A stretch of 64,000 nt of DNA from Physcomitrium patens. Its lineage: Eukaryota > Streptophyta > Bryopsida > Funariales > Funariaceae. The notes under the pieces were generated by a model. That model did not search any database, was not told the DNA's origin, and saw only the letters and a program-made list of their open reading frames with translations. Positions 24,458-36,193 of the stretch are shown here, one piece after another. The position numbers and the translations under genes were made by a program. Location: positions 5,698,052 through 5,762,051 of the forward strand of contig NC_037258.1 of the NCBI RefSeq assembly GCF_000002425.4, given 5' to 3'. Position 1 is the first letter of the stretch. Each line of letters starts with the position of its first letter.

Positions 24458-26036
24458 TGTATTACGTTAAATTTGTTTGAGAATGCACCAAACACTTGAT
24501 TGTGGAAAGCAAAATAAAAGTTGCAACAATAAGATTCTAACAATTCTAATAAAATCCTAAATAAATTTTAATTAAATCTTTAAAACCTTAATCAAATCTT
24601 AATCAAATTCATTTGAAATCTTAAAGAAATTATAAATAATATTTTAAAAAATCATAAATATTTTTATAAAAATCTTAAATAAATTCTAAAAAATCATAAT
24701 TAAATTCCAATGAAATTTTAAATCCTAAATCAAATCCTATTCAAATCCTATTAAAATCTTTAATCTTAAAATGAATCCTTTTCATATCTTTAATTCTAAA
24801 ATAAATCCTAATAAAATCTTAAATTCTAAAATAAATCTTAATTAGATCTTAAATCCTAAATCAAGTCTTAATTAAATATTAATTGAATCCTAAAATACAT
24901 CCTAATTAAATCTTAATTATTCTATAAATTTTAAACTAAACTTTAATGAAATTCTAATCAAACTTCAAATTTAAAATAAAATCTTAATTAATCTTATAGT
25001 AGATTAAAATATCAATTATTAATAATCTTATCATAGAATTTAATTCAAATTTTTCACAACTATAAAATATTAAGTTTTCACCAAGCACAAAAAATTTGAA
25101 AAAAATTGAATTTTCCAAATAAAAGATAAATCCCAATATTTACTTTCATATTGGTCAGCATCCTTCTCTAACCTTGATGCCAATCTTCTAGAGCTAATAT
25201 CTCTTAATTTTACCTTTCAATAGACTTCAAACTTTGTAATGTTATTTAAAATCAAGTCAACCACAATTTTATAAAATTTTAAATCAATCCAATTGGAGGA
25301 TTACTGTAAATCTTGAAAACCCTTACTAGTCTTTTAAACTCCGAATGTTTATTCTAATATGTTTGAATTCTAATAATCTTTAATCAAACCATTAGATCAA
25401 GCTTAAATTTATAATATAAATTTAACAAAATATTAATCACATAATTACAAATTTTTATTTATAGTTTATTGATTAATCTTACAAAAAAATTGAAAGTATA
25501 AATTCTTTATAGTTGTCAAAATCTAAAATAACCCCCAAAACAATTCTAACTTTGCAAAGTCTTTATAAAGTTATTAAAAACTTAAATTACTCAAAAAAAA
25601 ATGTCCAAAAAGCCTTTGAAAAGTGTATCCTCGAATTTTGCTCTTTAATTAACTAAAAAAATCCCAAAATTACCATAAGCATGTAATTTTGTGTCTTAGG
25701 ATTTGATCTCAATCTTAATTCACAACCACTCTTCTCCAAGTATCAATTCTTGGTTTCTTAAGATAATTTTTGCTTAAAGTTATTCTTAATTTTTTTCTAA
25801 ACATATCTATATTAATTATCTTTCTTATCTATTTTGATTTGTTTTATTTATGGTCCTTCGAAATAAGTAGAAGTCTTTATTATAAAAAATCAATATTAAT
25901 ATTTATTAATTTTTACTACTTCCTTGTCTATTATCTATGTTTTTAAGATAATTTACTAAAATATATTTATTTAAGCTTTTTTATAATATGATATTTCTTT
26001 TAATCTTTTAACTAATCATTGTATTATTACACAACA
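24458..26036 (-). repeat. Probable solo LTR of the element B family, nested in the A-family copy
   Basis: The sequence on either side is contiguous in element A, so about 1.58 kb has been inserted. The insert shares its start (..TTTGTTTGAGAATGCACCAAACACTTGATTG) and inner blocks with the presumed LTR of element B at 8716-10,640, in the same orientation. It carries no coding sequence. Clean 5-bp flanking duplications were not seen, so the exact ends are provisional. Confidence 0.65.
24535..25000. repeat. Degenerate short tandem repeat, AATCCTAATTAA-type units
   Basis: Units resembling AAATCCTAA or TAATTAAATCTTA recur many times with variation, giving a periodic AT-rich tract inside the nested solo LTR. 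Confidence 0.7.
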
Positions 26037-26465
26037 ATGTTGCAATTGTCACAACCTTTCAAACAATAGAATAGGAATGAAGACCTTTAAGAATGACATA
26101 TTTTTCTTCAAATAGATGGTAAAATATAACGTATTTGGTATTACAATCTTAGAAGAAAATTTTGATATTTGGTGATATTATTAGAGGTAGAAACCATCCT
26201 TGATGTTGTTTCAAATATTTTATTTGAAGAAAGATATGAAGGCCTTAATAATGATTAAATATCAAGGTGGTCTTTTTGCTTTAATATGGAATACTATCAA
26301 TAGTTGAAAGGATCTATTTACTACCTTCAAAGATAACAAAGATCAAAGTATATGACAAATACAATTTGATGTATTCTAAACTTCTTCAACATGTTATTAT
26401 TACTCTTTATGGAACTTGTCCCTAAAAAGAAGAGAGAAAAAAGGAGGAGAGAGTGGAAGAGGTAA

Positions 26466-26958
26466 TGTCATGGATATGTATATTTATCTAAATTAAAGAA
26501 GTTAGATAGAAATAAGTAGAAGTAAATAAATTTGATAATATTTCATGAATTAGCTTTTTAAAAGCTTCATAGATGCAATTTGACTTTATATGTATTTATA
26601 GGTCATTGGTAGGTTGGAAACTTGGCCAACAAGTTGACCACATGCTGCATATGTTGGCTACTTGTGGTATAAGTTTACTATGTAGTGCACATGTGAAACT
26701 TGTTTTGTGAATTAGGCATATGTCTCATAAGTTGGATACATATTGGAGATCTTTTAGAACATTCTCACATTGCTCCTAATTGGATAGTATATATGGAGGT
26801 AAGAATGAAGCCTTCTTCACTCTTGTCTATGCCTTATGAGTTATTAGACTTGTTTCAAGAATCTTTGGTCTCCTTATCTTTGGCAATAGCCATTCCAATT
26901 TTAATATTATTCTAATTTTGAATAAATATCTACTTTTTTTGAGTGATACAAGAATGTA
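26466..26958 (+). repeat. 3' LTR of the deleted A-family copy
   Basis: It starts TGTCATGGATATG after the purine-rich tract AGTGGAAGAGGTAA and ends near AAGAATGTA. The 71-codon open stretch at 26,700-26,915 lies wholly inside this LTR and is not a gene. Confidence 0.85.
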
Positions 26959-28400
26959 TTGATGTTTTATTTGTTTTTGATTCATATCCTTGATAATTGT
27001 CTTGTATCCAATAATGTGTATTGGAGAACACCAAGATTTTAGAATGTTGCTTACAAAAATTAGACTTTTATATAGACTTGGAACGTAAAGAATGTTAATG
27101 ATGTTTACTGCTCTAGAATGAGTTTGAATAGTGGAAGTGCTTACTCCCTCAACATTATAATTCTCTGCTCCATCTGTTTTGATATTCTAGCCACAATTAG
27201 TTTCACCCATGTGACTAGGATATTATTTAGAGGCATTAATATGGGTAGTTGTTTCACTATCTGTATACCACGGCTAGTTATATAGAACATAACCATTAAG
27301 CTCAAACGGTGTTATTTCAAGATTTTCTACAACAATTGTTAGGCTCACCAACCGACATGCCTCCGTAACCTCCTGTCTCTGTCATGATGACTTACATTCT
27401 TTCTTCTGTATTCTGTATTGATCAACTGAGAAAAATATATATATATATATATATAGCAGCAGTGCTCACTTTCAGCACATGTGACTCTAGGGACAATACT
27501 CACTAGCGAAACAACACTGAGCTATTCTCCCTATCGATAGATACCATGTTTACACATGTTTCAGGACCTTGCTTCACAACTGAGACTCTGTGTTCTGATG
27601 ATTATGCAGGAAAATAAAACCAACTCTGTACATATATATGTATATATACAATAGGTGAACCAACTGGTCACGTGTGTTCTAATGAATATCATTACCCAGA
27701 TGTCATTGATGGATAAATGCAATTAGGGTGAGAGCACTTGAGCTAACACACTCTACCTTTCTTCCTGCGCAACTTGCAAGCACATTAAGTAAAATGGTGG
27801 GATGATGAGTGAGGCTTGAACGAGGAAGTCGGGTTCGTGAATTCGCAGAGTGTTGGGGGAGTAGAATCTGCTGCTGGTGACAACGTTCCTTTGTTGCAAA
27901 GTTGGGGGAAGTGGGTTGCTGGATGCTACAGAGAAGCGCAATTCTGGAGAAGCTGTGAACCCCTCATTGAGCGCAGTTATAGTTCCCAAAGGACATATAA
28001 TTGGGAGAATTGAACGAGACAGAAATGCTGTCGCGGCAGGAAATGGGCTTCGGAGCAGAGCCCAGGGGGATGCGTTTCTCCGCTGGTCGCTTTTACGCGA
28101 ATAAAGCTCACTGTGGGGTGCATGGCTTCGGTGTGACATATGGCAGGAGTATGGAGATAACATTTGGCAGAAAGCTGAGAATCGGCGAACGATCACAAAA
28201 GGGATGAGTCCGCCAGCCAGGTGGAAAGGTCGGTCTCGTGATCTGGGTGGAACACTCTGACAAGGATTCCTCGCAACTCAGGATTGCAACACAAAGAGGC
28301 CCTGTTTTAGTTCCGATTCTGCTCATACAGGACGCTGTTATTGTTGTTGTTGTTATTATTGTTCCTCCTTCTTTGTTGTTCATTCGCCATTTCATCCATT
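26959..28400. promoter_or_regulatory. Intergenic region and probable promoter/5' leader of the gene at 28,401
   Basis: AT-rich sequence with a (TA)n tract at 27,435-27,455 gives way at about 27,720 to GC-balanced sequence that leads to the ATG. A G-box core CACGTG lies at 27,669-27,674. Short overlapping open stretches on both strands (27,753-28,395) resemble no known protein and are best read as leader and promoter sequence. Confidence 0.45.
27435..27455. repeat. (TA)n microsatellite
   Basis: About ten AT/TA units upstream of the first gene island. Confidence 0.9.
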
Positions 28401-30264
28401 ATGGCTCTGCAATCGCACCAGCGTGAACAGAGTTTCGCCCCTGGCTATGAGCCATCTGCTCCGCCATTGCATTCTGCGAGCTCGCCCTACTCTGACCCCG
28501 AGTATGCACGCTATGCGCCCCCTCCCCCTTCCCGGTCCTCGCATTCTGGCGCTTCCCGCCCTCCCCTCGATCAATCCCTCGGCGCCCATGTTATGCAAAT
28601 CGCTTCTGGCATGGTTCAGGGCGCTTGGAAGCATTCGAACACCATTCTCCGCATTGATTTGCGTCAGGCTGTGAGTTATCGTCCTCCTACGAGACGCCGC
28701 CGGGCGGTTCGCCGTGATCTGCTTCGCTCACCTGCACTTCCCGGCGCTTCTGTTTCCTCAGGTGGTCCCCTATATGGCGGGGAGGGCAATGGCTATGGGT
28801 ATGATGCCGCAGTGGACGACGAATATGTGGCCAAGGATGAATCCCTGTTTGGCAGCATTCGCGGCGGAGGAGCTCGTGTAAAGCTCATGCAGGTCTGTGT
28901 GTCTTCGTTTTCTGCTCAATTCATGATCTATGCGGCTACATTAAATCTTGCACCGCGAAAGCTGACTGGAATTTTATGTTTTCGATGTCTTTGTTTGATA
29001 CATTCGCGAGTCTCCGAATCTAGCTCTTGAGTACGTCTTAGTCGAGAATCTGAACGCTTCGTCAGAATGCTCGGATTGTGCTTTGCCAACTTAGAGCTGG
29101 TTCTCATTGATGTCAGCTGCTAAGAGAATTTCATTGAGGTAGCTATTTAGGGTTTCTGGGTGCAAACTTAGCTATTTCTCAATTTTGTTGGCTTTTCTGC
29201 TCTTTATTTTTTGCCTTCAATTTTTCTTTTACTGCTTCTTCTTCTCTTTCGCCTCTTGTGTCTTTTCGACGAGGAAGCAGCTTTGACTGATCTACAGTAA
29301 ACTCTAGGTCAACAGCCTCTCACACATTTTCATGGTCATAAATCTCACCGAGGACCTGTGCAGTTTCTGACGTTATACTTTAGCCATAACTGATTGAATT
29401 TCTTGCTGTCGATGTCAGTAGTTTTTATGATTTTCATCAAAATTTGGGCATGTGGTTGTAATAAAAATAATTGAGTTTCGGGGTTTTGACAGGTTTGGGA
29501 CTTCCCGCACAGGGAGGAAGGGGAAGAGAAAACCCCGTGGGATGTCAACTTTGGGTTCGGCGCCAATGTGGTGATGGACCAAGGTCGAGTTGAACCCAAG
29601 TTCCGGCTACGAGCGCAGCACGTCGCGTTACACCTACTTCCGGAGCCGGCCTTAGAAATGAGGGGGAAATGGCCTCTCGGTGACACCAATCTTGCGGTCT
29701 ATGCACGATACAGGTCGGTGTTAGCAGAAAGATGTAGAGCTCCTCCTCAAGTCTTCTGACAATTGCTATGGTCACCGTATACCACACCGCTGTTCTGTTT
29801 TCGATGCTTACGGCCCAATTTTTGTGGGCATGTGCAGAGTGCCAATTTCAGGACTGGGGAGATTTTGGGAATCGACCGAGGCTCGTTTGATGATCAACCT
29901 CTATCATCCTCATGGAACAGGCGTGCATCTCACCCCTCAAGGTGAGCCACCCATTTCCAAATCCTCTAGGTGGACAGAGTATCTTGGTTGATTTTTATTG
30001 CTCGAGTGTTTGCGACAGTGATGCTTTACCTTGCATTGTAGAAATCGTCGTGTTGAGCAAATTCATTTTCAGATCGTCTCACTATTTTGGACACGACGAC
30101 TTGCAGGGGTGCAATTTGATGACCACGTCTTTCACATAGCACAGTTCACTACAATGAGAGTGGCGGCCGCTGTGGATTTCCCCCACAGTTTCCCATTGCA
30201 AGAAGGGGAACAGCCTTTTGGATTAAGACTAACGCGTCTTGGCTTGAAGTCGGTAATATTTTAG
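28401..30264 (+). CDS. Uncharacterised plant-type protein, 4 exons, 324 residues
   Basis: Exons 28,401-28,892, 29,493-29,713, 29,838-29,941 and 30,107-30,264 join in one frame with GT-AG introns and phases 0, 2 and 1. The start is the first in-frame ATG; upstream in-frame codons are leucine TTG, not ATG. The first about 110 residues are proline-, serine- and tyrosine-rich and look disordered. A basic patch (P-T-R-R-R-R-A-V-R-R) lies at about residues 94-103. The rest alternates hydrophobic and charged residues, suggesting beta strands (W-D-V-N-F-G-F-G-A-N, V-A-L-H-L-L, L-A-V-Y-A-R-Y), and ends G-L-K-S-V-I-F. There is no obvious signal peptide or membrane helix. An outer-membrane beta-barrel-like or lipid-binding fold is a guess only. 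Confidence 0.8.
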
Positions 30265-31272
30265 GACAAAGAATGAAGAAGTTTTAAATCATGGGCAGTA
30301 ATTCAATTGTATCACATTAGTGGAGAGGTACTGGGTCAATTGTTGTACTCGGTGGTATTCTAACAAAAGCCAAAAACTTTGTAAATATAGAAGATATTTC
30401 ACTCCTGTGTAGTCGTCTTGCTTTGAGGAGCTGAACGGATAGCTCTCATTTCATGTGCTGTACAACATCAATCGAGAATTTTGACGTCTCTGGATAATTG
30501 TTTTGGGCATACGATGGGCACTTGAATTTGTGAACATGTTTTGTAGAAAAAGTTCACTAAACTGTATCTGAAAGAGTCGGAGTGAACTCGGTGTGGAAAT
30601 CTACGCACTTGAGGTTCGAACCTTTTCTTGGTCTCGTAAAGTAGATTTATGGTATACCAAGTTCAATGCTGACATTTTATGATGAGAATTTCGATGCAAG
30701 GCAATTCTACACAGAACCTTTGTCGGAAAAATGAGCACACATACCCACGCTGGACACAAATCTTTGAAAATCGCACTAAGACCTGAGGTTGATACGATCT
30801 CCAGATGGTGCTGTAACCAATGAAGAGAAATCTGCAATATGGTTAGTTGCGAGGGCACCAACTGGCACCATTGACTGACTAGCTTCCGCTACTCCAAAGT
30901 CTACGATTTAAGCGTGAGGGATTGGACAAGATCACCAACCAGGTGCTGTTGAAAACGTAGTTGATTTCGACTTCCATAATTCCTTTGTCCGAAGCCCAAC
31001 TACCTCTTGAGGGCATACTTCCTCACTGGCAGCAACATCATTTTTCATTCTATTAGTATCCTGTGAAATAGTTTCATCATCCTGCACATCTCCACGCAAT
31101 TGAAAGCAAAATTTGATGCAAAAGCTAACCTCACAACCCTCCACATGAAGGCAGGACAAGAAACCATAAGACTCCTGATCCGAAATAAATGAATATTTTA
31201 TCAAACATCACCAGACAGGGAAATATTCAACAGATGAAAACTTCTGTTTATTGAATCTACAACACACTCAAT
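30265..31272. other. 3' flank between convergent genes
   Basis: It presumably holds the 3' untranslated ends of the gene to the left (plus) and the Kir-like remnant to the right (minus). Open stretches here (for example 30,861-30,601 and 31,204-30,932 on the minus strand) show no family resemblance. Confidence 0.5.
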
Positions 31273-31934
31273 TTATCGATCACTGATCTTGAAGGAATTT
31301 GAATAGTTCAGAACACGTTGTCCGTGTGTATCAATATGGATGAAATCCTCGTAACGCCCATCCCAATCATTATCCCCACCACAAACGAAGTAATTCTGGA
31401 AATTCAAAAATGATGAGGAAACTTGGTTGAGCCGTCTCTAGCATGCTACAAATTTTTTTGAAGATACAGGAATTCACAAAAACCCTGATCTTACGAGAAG
31501 AAAACCAGCGCTTACTTCCAAGTGGAAAATTGGTTGCACGGAGGTGCGTTCGAGGCCCATATTGGTAAGAGAAATAAGAGGCATTCCCATTCATCAAAGA
31601 TTCAATTGCATGACCAAATATTGGACTCTTTTTGTCGATGATATGTCTCACCGCCAACCCAAACCGCAAATAAGTGACCTGCACACGATAGCAAGTACTC
31701 AACAAAAAAGTAAATTTTTAGGGAAACTATTTATGAACACAAAAACAAGACAATCTTGTGAGTAAAGTGATGGGGTGGAATGTTTGATAGTGATCCTGCA
31801 TGCTTAATTGATACCTCAGGGCCGAACGAATTCAAGATCATGTGTTGAGCAGAATGTGGAGCCCGAGGGCAGCATCATAAAAATTCGGAATGTCAAACCG
31901 ATCTTGGCGTCTACTAACTCGCATGAGGCAGGGC
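31273..31934 (-). pseudogene. Kir/KirBac-type inward-rectifier K+ channel, C-terminal cytoplasmic domain, probably broken
   Basis: Three exon-like pieces on the minus strand follow the beta-sandwich domain of Kir channels. Piece 1 (31,934-31,815) reads E-L-V-D-A-K-I-G-L-T-F then T-H-D-L-E-F-V-R. Piece 2 (31,678-31,516) reads V-R-H-I-I-D-K-K-S-P-I-F-G then T-H-L-R-A-T-N-F-P-L-G-S. Piece 3 (31,395-31,273) reads W-D-G-R-Y-E-D-F-I-H-I-D, H-G-Q-R-V-L-N-Y-S and a stop. They match the family's VEA, H-x-I-D-x-x-S-P-L-x-G and D-Y-S motifs in order, and splice-like signals flank each. The joints do not keep frame: a TGA precedes the first donor and each joint is one base over. No pore or transmembrane part was found. 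It is most likely a pseudogene or a mis-modelled gene. Kir channels are best known from bacteria and animals. Confidence 0.6.
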
Positions 31935-31951
31935 CTGTCAATAACAGCCTC

Positions 31952-31956
<5 letters not shown>

Positions 31957-31985
<29 letters not shown>
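31957..31985. repeat. Poly-A tract (29 bp)
   Basis: Twenty-nine A bases on the plus strand. On the minus strand the T run lies just upstream of the first Kir-like piece and could serve as part of a polypyrimidine tract. Confidence 0.9.
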
Positions 31986-31987
<2 letters not shown>

Positions 31988-32146
31988 CTATCACGAAAGC
32001 CAACAAGCTCCAGCAATGACACTGAAGAAAAGAGGGCTAACGAAAATAAGGAACAACAAGCCAGCCTTCACCGGAACACCATGCTAACTGCATGCCTAAG
32101 ACCTCCAGGTAATAATGTCAAATTCAGCATGTGACAGTGACCATAA

Positions 32147-32440
32147 TCATCCCCCATAGGCTAGAAAAATTTGACATCTCAACAAGGCCATCTCTAGCAA
32201 TAATAGATGAGTGGAAAATGTTCGCTGGAAATCCAACTTGCTCTTTTCTTCCCCAGGTGCTGCTAAATAGTCATCACCACGTAGACGTCTTGCAAAATGG
32301 ATCATTTTGAGTGAGTAGCGATACTTGGGTATAGAAACCCCTGGCTTTTGTAGGTAATCCATCGGATGAGAAAGATCAGTAATCACCTTAGCCGAGGACA
32401 ATCTCTCCCAAACTTTGCCCGATGTTTCCTTGTTTGAAAT
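32147..32440 (-). other. Open stretch upstream of the Kir-like pieces, possible exon
   Basis: About 98 codons are open on the minus strand, including G-K-V-W-E-R-L-S-S-A-K-V-I, P-M-D-Y-L-Q-K-P-G and F-A-R-R-L-R-G-D-D-Y. Base composition is coding-like. It could belong to the N-terminal part of the Kir-like gene, but no transmembrane helix or T-x-G-Y-G filter is seen and no family was recognised. Confidence 0.35.
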
Positions 32441-32499
32441 TGAAAGATTTGTATGAACACAATAAATGAGAATAACTAAGATAGAATTCAATATATACA

Positions 32500-33589
32500 T
32501 TGTGAATTAAAGTAGTTTGAACTGTTTTCTAAATATTATTCTATTTGTATTGAACTTGATCTTTTGTTCAAACTACACATAATTGTAGCTAGTGTCTAAT
32601 GCATATTCTGTCTTTGGCGGAAAATGGTGGGTATCAACTTCGTCCATGTACAACCTAGGTATTGCATGGTCTCATCCATGTATAAGGAAGGAAACTCTAG
32701 GCACACATTTTTGCCAACACTCCTTTCTGCCTAAGGTTTCATTTATTTTTCATTTTTCATTTGGATTCTCATGCTGCAATGCCAAGGCTCAATGTATTAG
32801 CGCTCCAAAATCAAGTCAACCTTCTCTCTTTGGTAATTTGCTTTTATTTTAGCTCTTAATTTGTTGTCTCTTTTTACTTTTTCTTTTTGGTTTACTTACT
32901 AACTTACACATTTCTAATGTAAGTTGATACTTCTAGATATTTGGTTTCTAGTCACAAAATTGAGAAGAAGATGTGACACCATAATTTCTTATACTTGTCA
33001 TTTTCTTGGTGAATCTCTTTTACAGTTTAAAACGAAAACTCTAAAATACAACACAAATTTAAATGCGGTTCTCAAAGAGAAGGTTTTATATGAAAAATTT
33101 ATTCTTAATAGCATAAGTTTTTTTTGCATATAGGTCATTTAATGTTTCAATACCTCAATTATCACTTGGTATTAAATTTATAAAAAAAAAAAATTATAAG
33201 TAGATTAATATTGGTAAATAATCTTTTTTTGCTTATGATGCTACAAAATTTAAGTAGAAGTTGGAGACATGAAATAGAGTCTTTTGATCATATGCATATT
33301 TTTTTTTTAAAAAAATTAATATCATTGGCTATCAACATATGACTATAGCCAAAGATATCAAATCTAAGAACTTATTGCATAGATATAGAGATGAATATGT
33401 ATATTATATGATAATATATAATAAGAATATGATTGATGGACTTACCATATAAACATTGTACAAAGGTGTAGATCAAAAACTCAATATGTAGTTGATATTG
33501 AAGAAGAAAAATGTTTCAAATGTATATTTTTTTTTAGTATAGACTATTTTATTTTATTAATAAAATTAATAAGTATGTCAACCAATTGT
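32500..33589. other. Intergenic AT-rich sequence, nothing recognised
   Basis: Short open stretches at 32,592-32,852 and 32,924-33,133 show no domain. The composition becomes more AT-rich towards the copia remnant. Confidence 0.5.
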
Positions 33590-33828
33590 TATTCAATTGA
33601 AATATATGATACTTAATCTTTACCAATTTAAGTTTTTTTCAAATAAAGTAGAAGTGCATTTCAATATGCTTTGTCATAGCACATAATATGGGATTTGCTT
33701 CCAATTTAATTCATGTTTGAATACCACTCATGATCAAAGTTGTTTTATTGCTTTGCTAAATTTGTAAATCTTTGAATAATCTTCAAAGCCATGTTATGCT
33801 TCCTATTGCTTCAGATAATATTTTATAT

Positions 33829-33833
<5 letters not shown>

Positions 33834-33861
<28 letters not shown>
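33834..33861. repeat. (TA)n microsatellite
   Basis: About 14 TA units inside the copia remnant. Confidence 0.9.
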
Positions 33862-33865
<4 letters not shown>

Positions 33866-34346
33866 GGCCTCAATAGTTGATAAAGCAACTATGCTTTGTA
33901 ACTTCAAACTCTAATCAAGTAATAAGTTTGCAATCATATATAAGAGTTCTAACATAAGCTTGCATAAATCTTCTTCTTGCCATCAATCAATATCAATATA
34001 ACCAATCATTTTGCCTAGTTTTTCTTTTGAATAATAGATTTATAATTTTGTAGTTTCTTTTAGATAGCATAAAATACATATTTTTGCTCTTTAATGTGAT
34101 TTTTGAAGTATAGTATAATATTTATTAATACAACTCATTACAAAGCTTATATCAAGACATTCCATATTTGATAAATAAAGCATCTTTCCAACAAGTCTTT
34201 AATATTCTATGTTGACAATCAATTCTTCACTCATTCTTTCTTTATTTATACCTTTGTTCATAAGAATAGTGTTAGAATTGTAGTTTACCATGCAAAATCT
34301 ATCTAACAAAATATTGATATAGTTTTTTTCATGGAGATTTTTGCTT

Positions 34347-34538
34347 TTATTTTTTTTGTGAGTATTTAAATTCAACTCTAAGATAAAGTCTTATTAGTTC
34401 CAAACTTGTTATTTCAAATTTGGATAGCAATTTTCTATTAATTCTATTAATTCCTTCATAATCATCTCTTATGATAATTAAAACATCTACATGTAATAAA
34501 ATAAGTATGCATTTATCTTTGTAATAGTGAATATACAA
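34347..34538 (-). pseudogene. Copia reverse transcriptase, C-terminal fragment
   Basis: The 63 codons contain D-K-C-I-L-I-L-L-H-V-D-V-L-I-I (catalytic Y-V-D-D-L altered) and F-E-I-T-S-L-E-L-I-R-L-Y-L, the usual sequence after the catalytic box of copia RTs. Confidence 0.87.
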
Positions 34539-34984
34539 ATTAGAATCTGCTCATAACTTTTTCAATCCTATATTTTACAAATTCTTGTCAATTCTTCTAT
34601 ACTAAGTTCAAGAGAATTGTCAAAGATTATAGACAGCTTATTAAAGTTTACATACACGTTTGTTCCTTTAATATCCTTCAAAAACAAGTGAAATCACTAT
34701 AATTATTTTTTCTTCTAATATTCTATTTAAAAATTTTATTTTGACATCATATTGTTTGAATTACTATTGTTAAGAAGCTATTAAGGTAATAACTATTTTT
34801 ATAGTATTCTAATATATGATAAGTGAAAATTTTTTAAAGAAATATTCTCTTTCTTATTATTCAAACCTTGTGCCACAATTTAAGCCTTGAATTTATCAGC
34901 AATACTTAAAACTCATGTTTTTTTTTAAAGATTCATTTTATAGTTATTGGCTTCTTCTTGGGTAGTGAATCACAAACCTTTTAT

Positions 34985-34985
<1 letters not shown>

Positions 34986-35015
<30 letters not shown>
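34986..35015. repeat. Poly-T tract (30 bp)
   Basis: Thirty T bases inside the copia remnant, the same length as the run at 12,788. Confidence 0.9.
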
Positions 35016-35019
<4 letters not shown>

Positions 35020-35640
35020 CTTTGAACTTCATAATATATAGATTCTTTTTAATTTTTATTATTGATTGCTTTGAAATAGTCAATAGGATTTACACTTAAT
35101 AGCCAATTGTCTTTAAATTTTATCAATGGTTATCTATACTTGTCCATCATTTTTTGTATGGAAAGTTGTTCAACTTGGAAAAGCAAATTATGAGATATTA
35201 GCGAGTGTACAACATGAAAATTTGGTTGACTTCTAGCAGTATGAAGATGCTTCAATATTTTTATTAGAATTTGGAGATAATAAGGTATATCTTTTAGTTT
35301 AACATATTGATCTTCATCTTATTTAAGTTCTATTTCTTCTTATATTGTATCTTCTTCTACAATACTAACTATTACAAGAAAAAACATCTTTAAAAATTAT
35401 ATTATAAGTTTTGTCATCAAGATGTTGGTACTCTACTTTTGATTCATTAAAGGTAACATCATTACTTATAATAATTCTTTTACTTTCAAGGTCATAGATT
35501 TTATTTGAATTGTTGTTGGTGTCATATCCAACAAAGATGCACTTCTTCTTTTTACTATCAAATTTTAATCATTACTCCTTTGATATATGAAAATAAGTTG
35601 TACATCCAAATATTCTTAAGTGTTGTACTTTTGATTTTTT

Positions 35641-35925
35641 TTAATAGTACAACTCTATGGGAGTCTTCACATTATTGGTGTTAGTTGGAAATATGGTTAT
35701 TAGATAGTTTGTTATGCTAATAGCTTTAAGCCATAAGCTTGAAGGCAAATTTCTTTTAAAAAGCATGCTCCTTGCTTTCTTGAATATTATTATGTTGCAT
35801 CTTTTGGCCACTATGTTTTGCTGAGGGATCAATGCTTGTGTCAATTGCCTAGCTATTCTATGTTTATAACAAAATTCTTGAAACTCTTTAGACAAAAACT
35901 GATATTTTTTATCTAATCTTAACAC
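35641..35925 (-). pseudogene. Copia integrase core fragment
   Basis: The 94 codons read L-R-x-D-K-K-Y-Q-F-L-S-K-E-F-Q-E-F-C, then R-Q-L-T-Q-A-x-I-P-Q-Q-N and A-R-S-M-L-F, ending T-P-I-E-L-Y. The conserved D-N-G-G-E-F is altered and the core is inactive. Confidence 0.9.
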
Positions 35926-36152
35926 AAGAAATTTTTCACATGTTTCATTTTCTACTTGATTTTTGAATTTGCAAAACTTATAGAAAGTTTTTTCTTTATT
36001 TTAAGGAAATAAACCTAGCTTCTTCAAGAAAAATCATCAGATAAGATTGCAAAGTATTTGGTCCTACTTAACAAGGGTTTTGATATTGGTTCAATAAGAT
36101 CTTTATATATCAATTGGAATAACTTGTTTAATCTCTTAATGCTTTGTTTTAG

Positions 36153-36158
<6 letters not shown>

Positions 36159-36190
<32 letters not shown>
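36159..36190. repeat. (TA)n microsatellite
   Basis: About 16 AT units within the copia pre-integrase region. They encode the I-Y-I-Y run in open stretches on both strands. Confidence 0.92.

Positions 36191-36193
<3 letters not shown>

Larger units (their letters stand above)
23411..26958 (+). mobile_element. Internally deleted copy of gypsy element A, plus strand
   Basis: An A-family LTR (23,411-23,883) is followed within about 45 bases by sequence matching the integrase tail of A (about 1040-960 reversed). A chromodomain remnant (about 24,140-24,260; R-L-E-Y-L-T-Y-W-H and T-W), the 3' untranslated part, a polypurine tract (AAGAGGTAA before 26,466) and a second LTR (26,466-26,958) follow. 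Gag, protease, RT, RNase H and most of integrase are gone. The 3' untranslated part is interrupted at 24,458-26,036 by a foreign repeat. The outer target-site duplication is not recognisable. Confidence 0.85.

Noticed and set aside
27753..28196. 147-codon minus-strand open stretch upstream of the first gene
   Set aside because: No recognisable motif, and overlapping open stretches of similar length exist in other frames, as expected in GC-balanced leader or promoter DNA.
28341..28400. Leucine-rich N-terminal extension resembling a signal peptide for the gene at 28,401
   Set aside because: The extension would have to start at a TTG leucine codon. The first in-frame ATG is 28,401.
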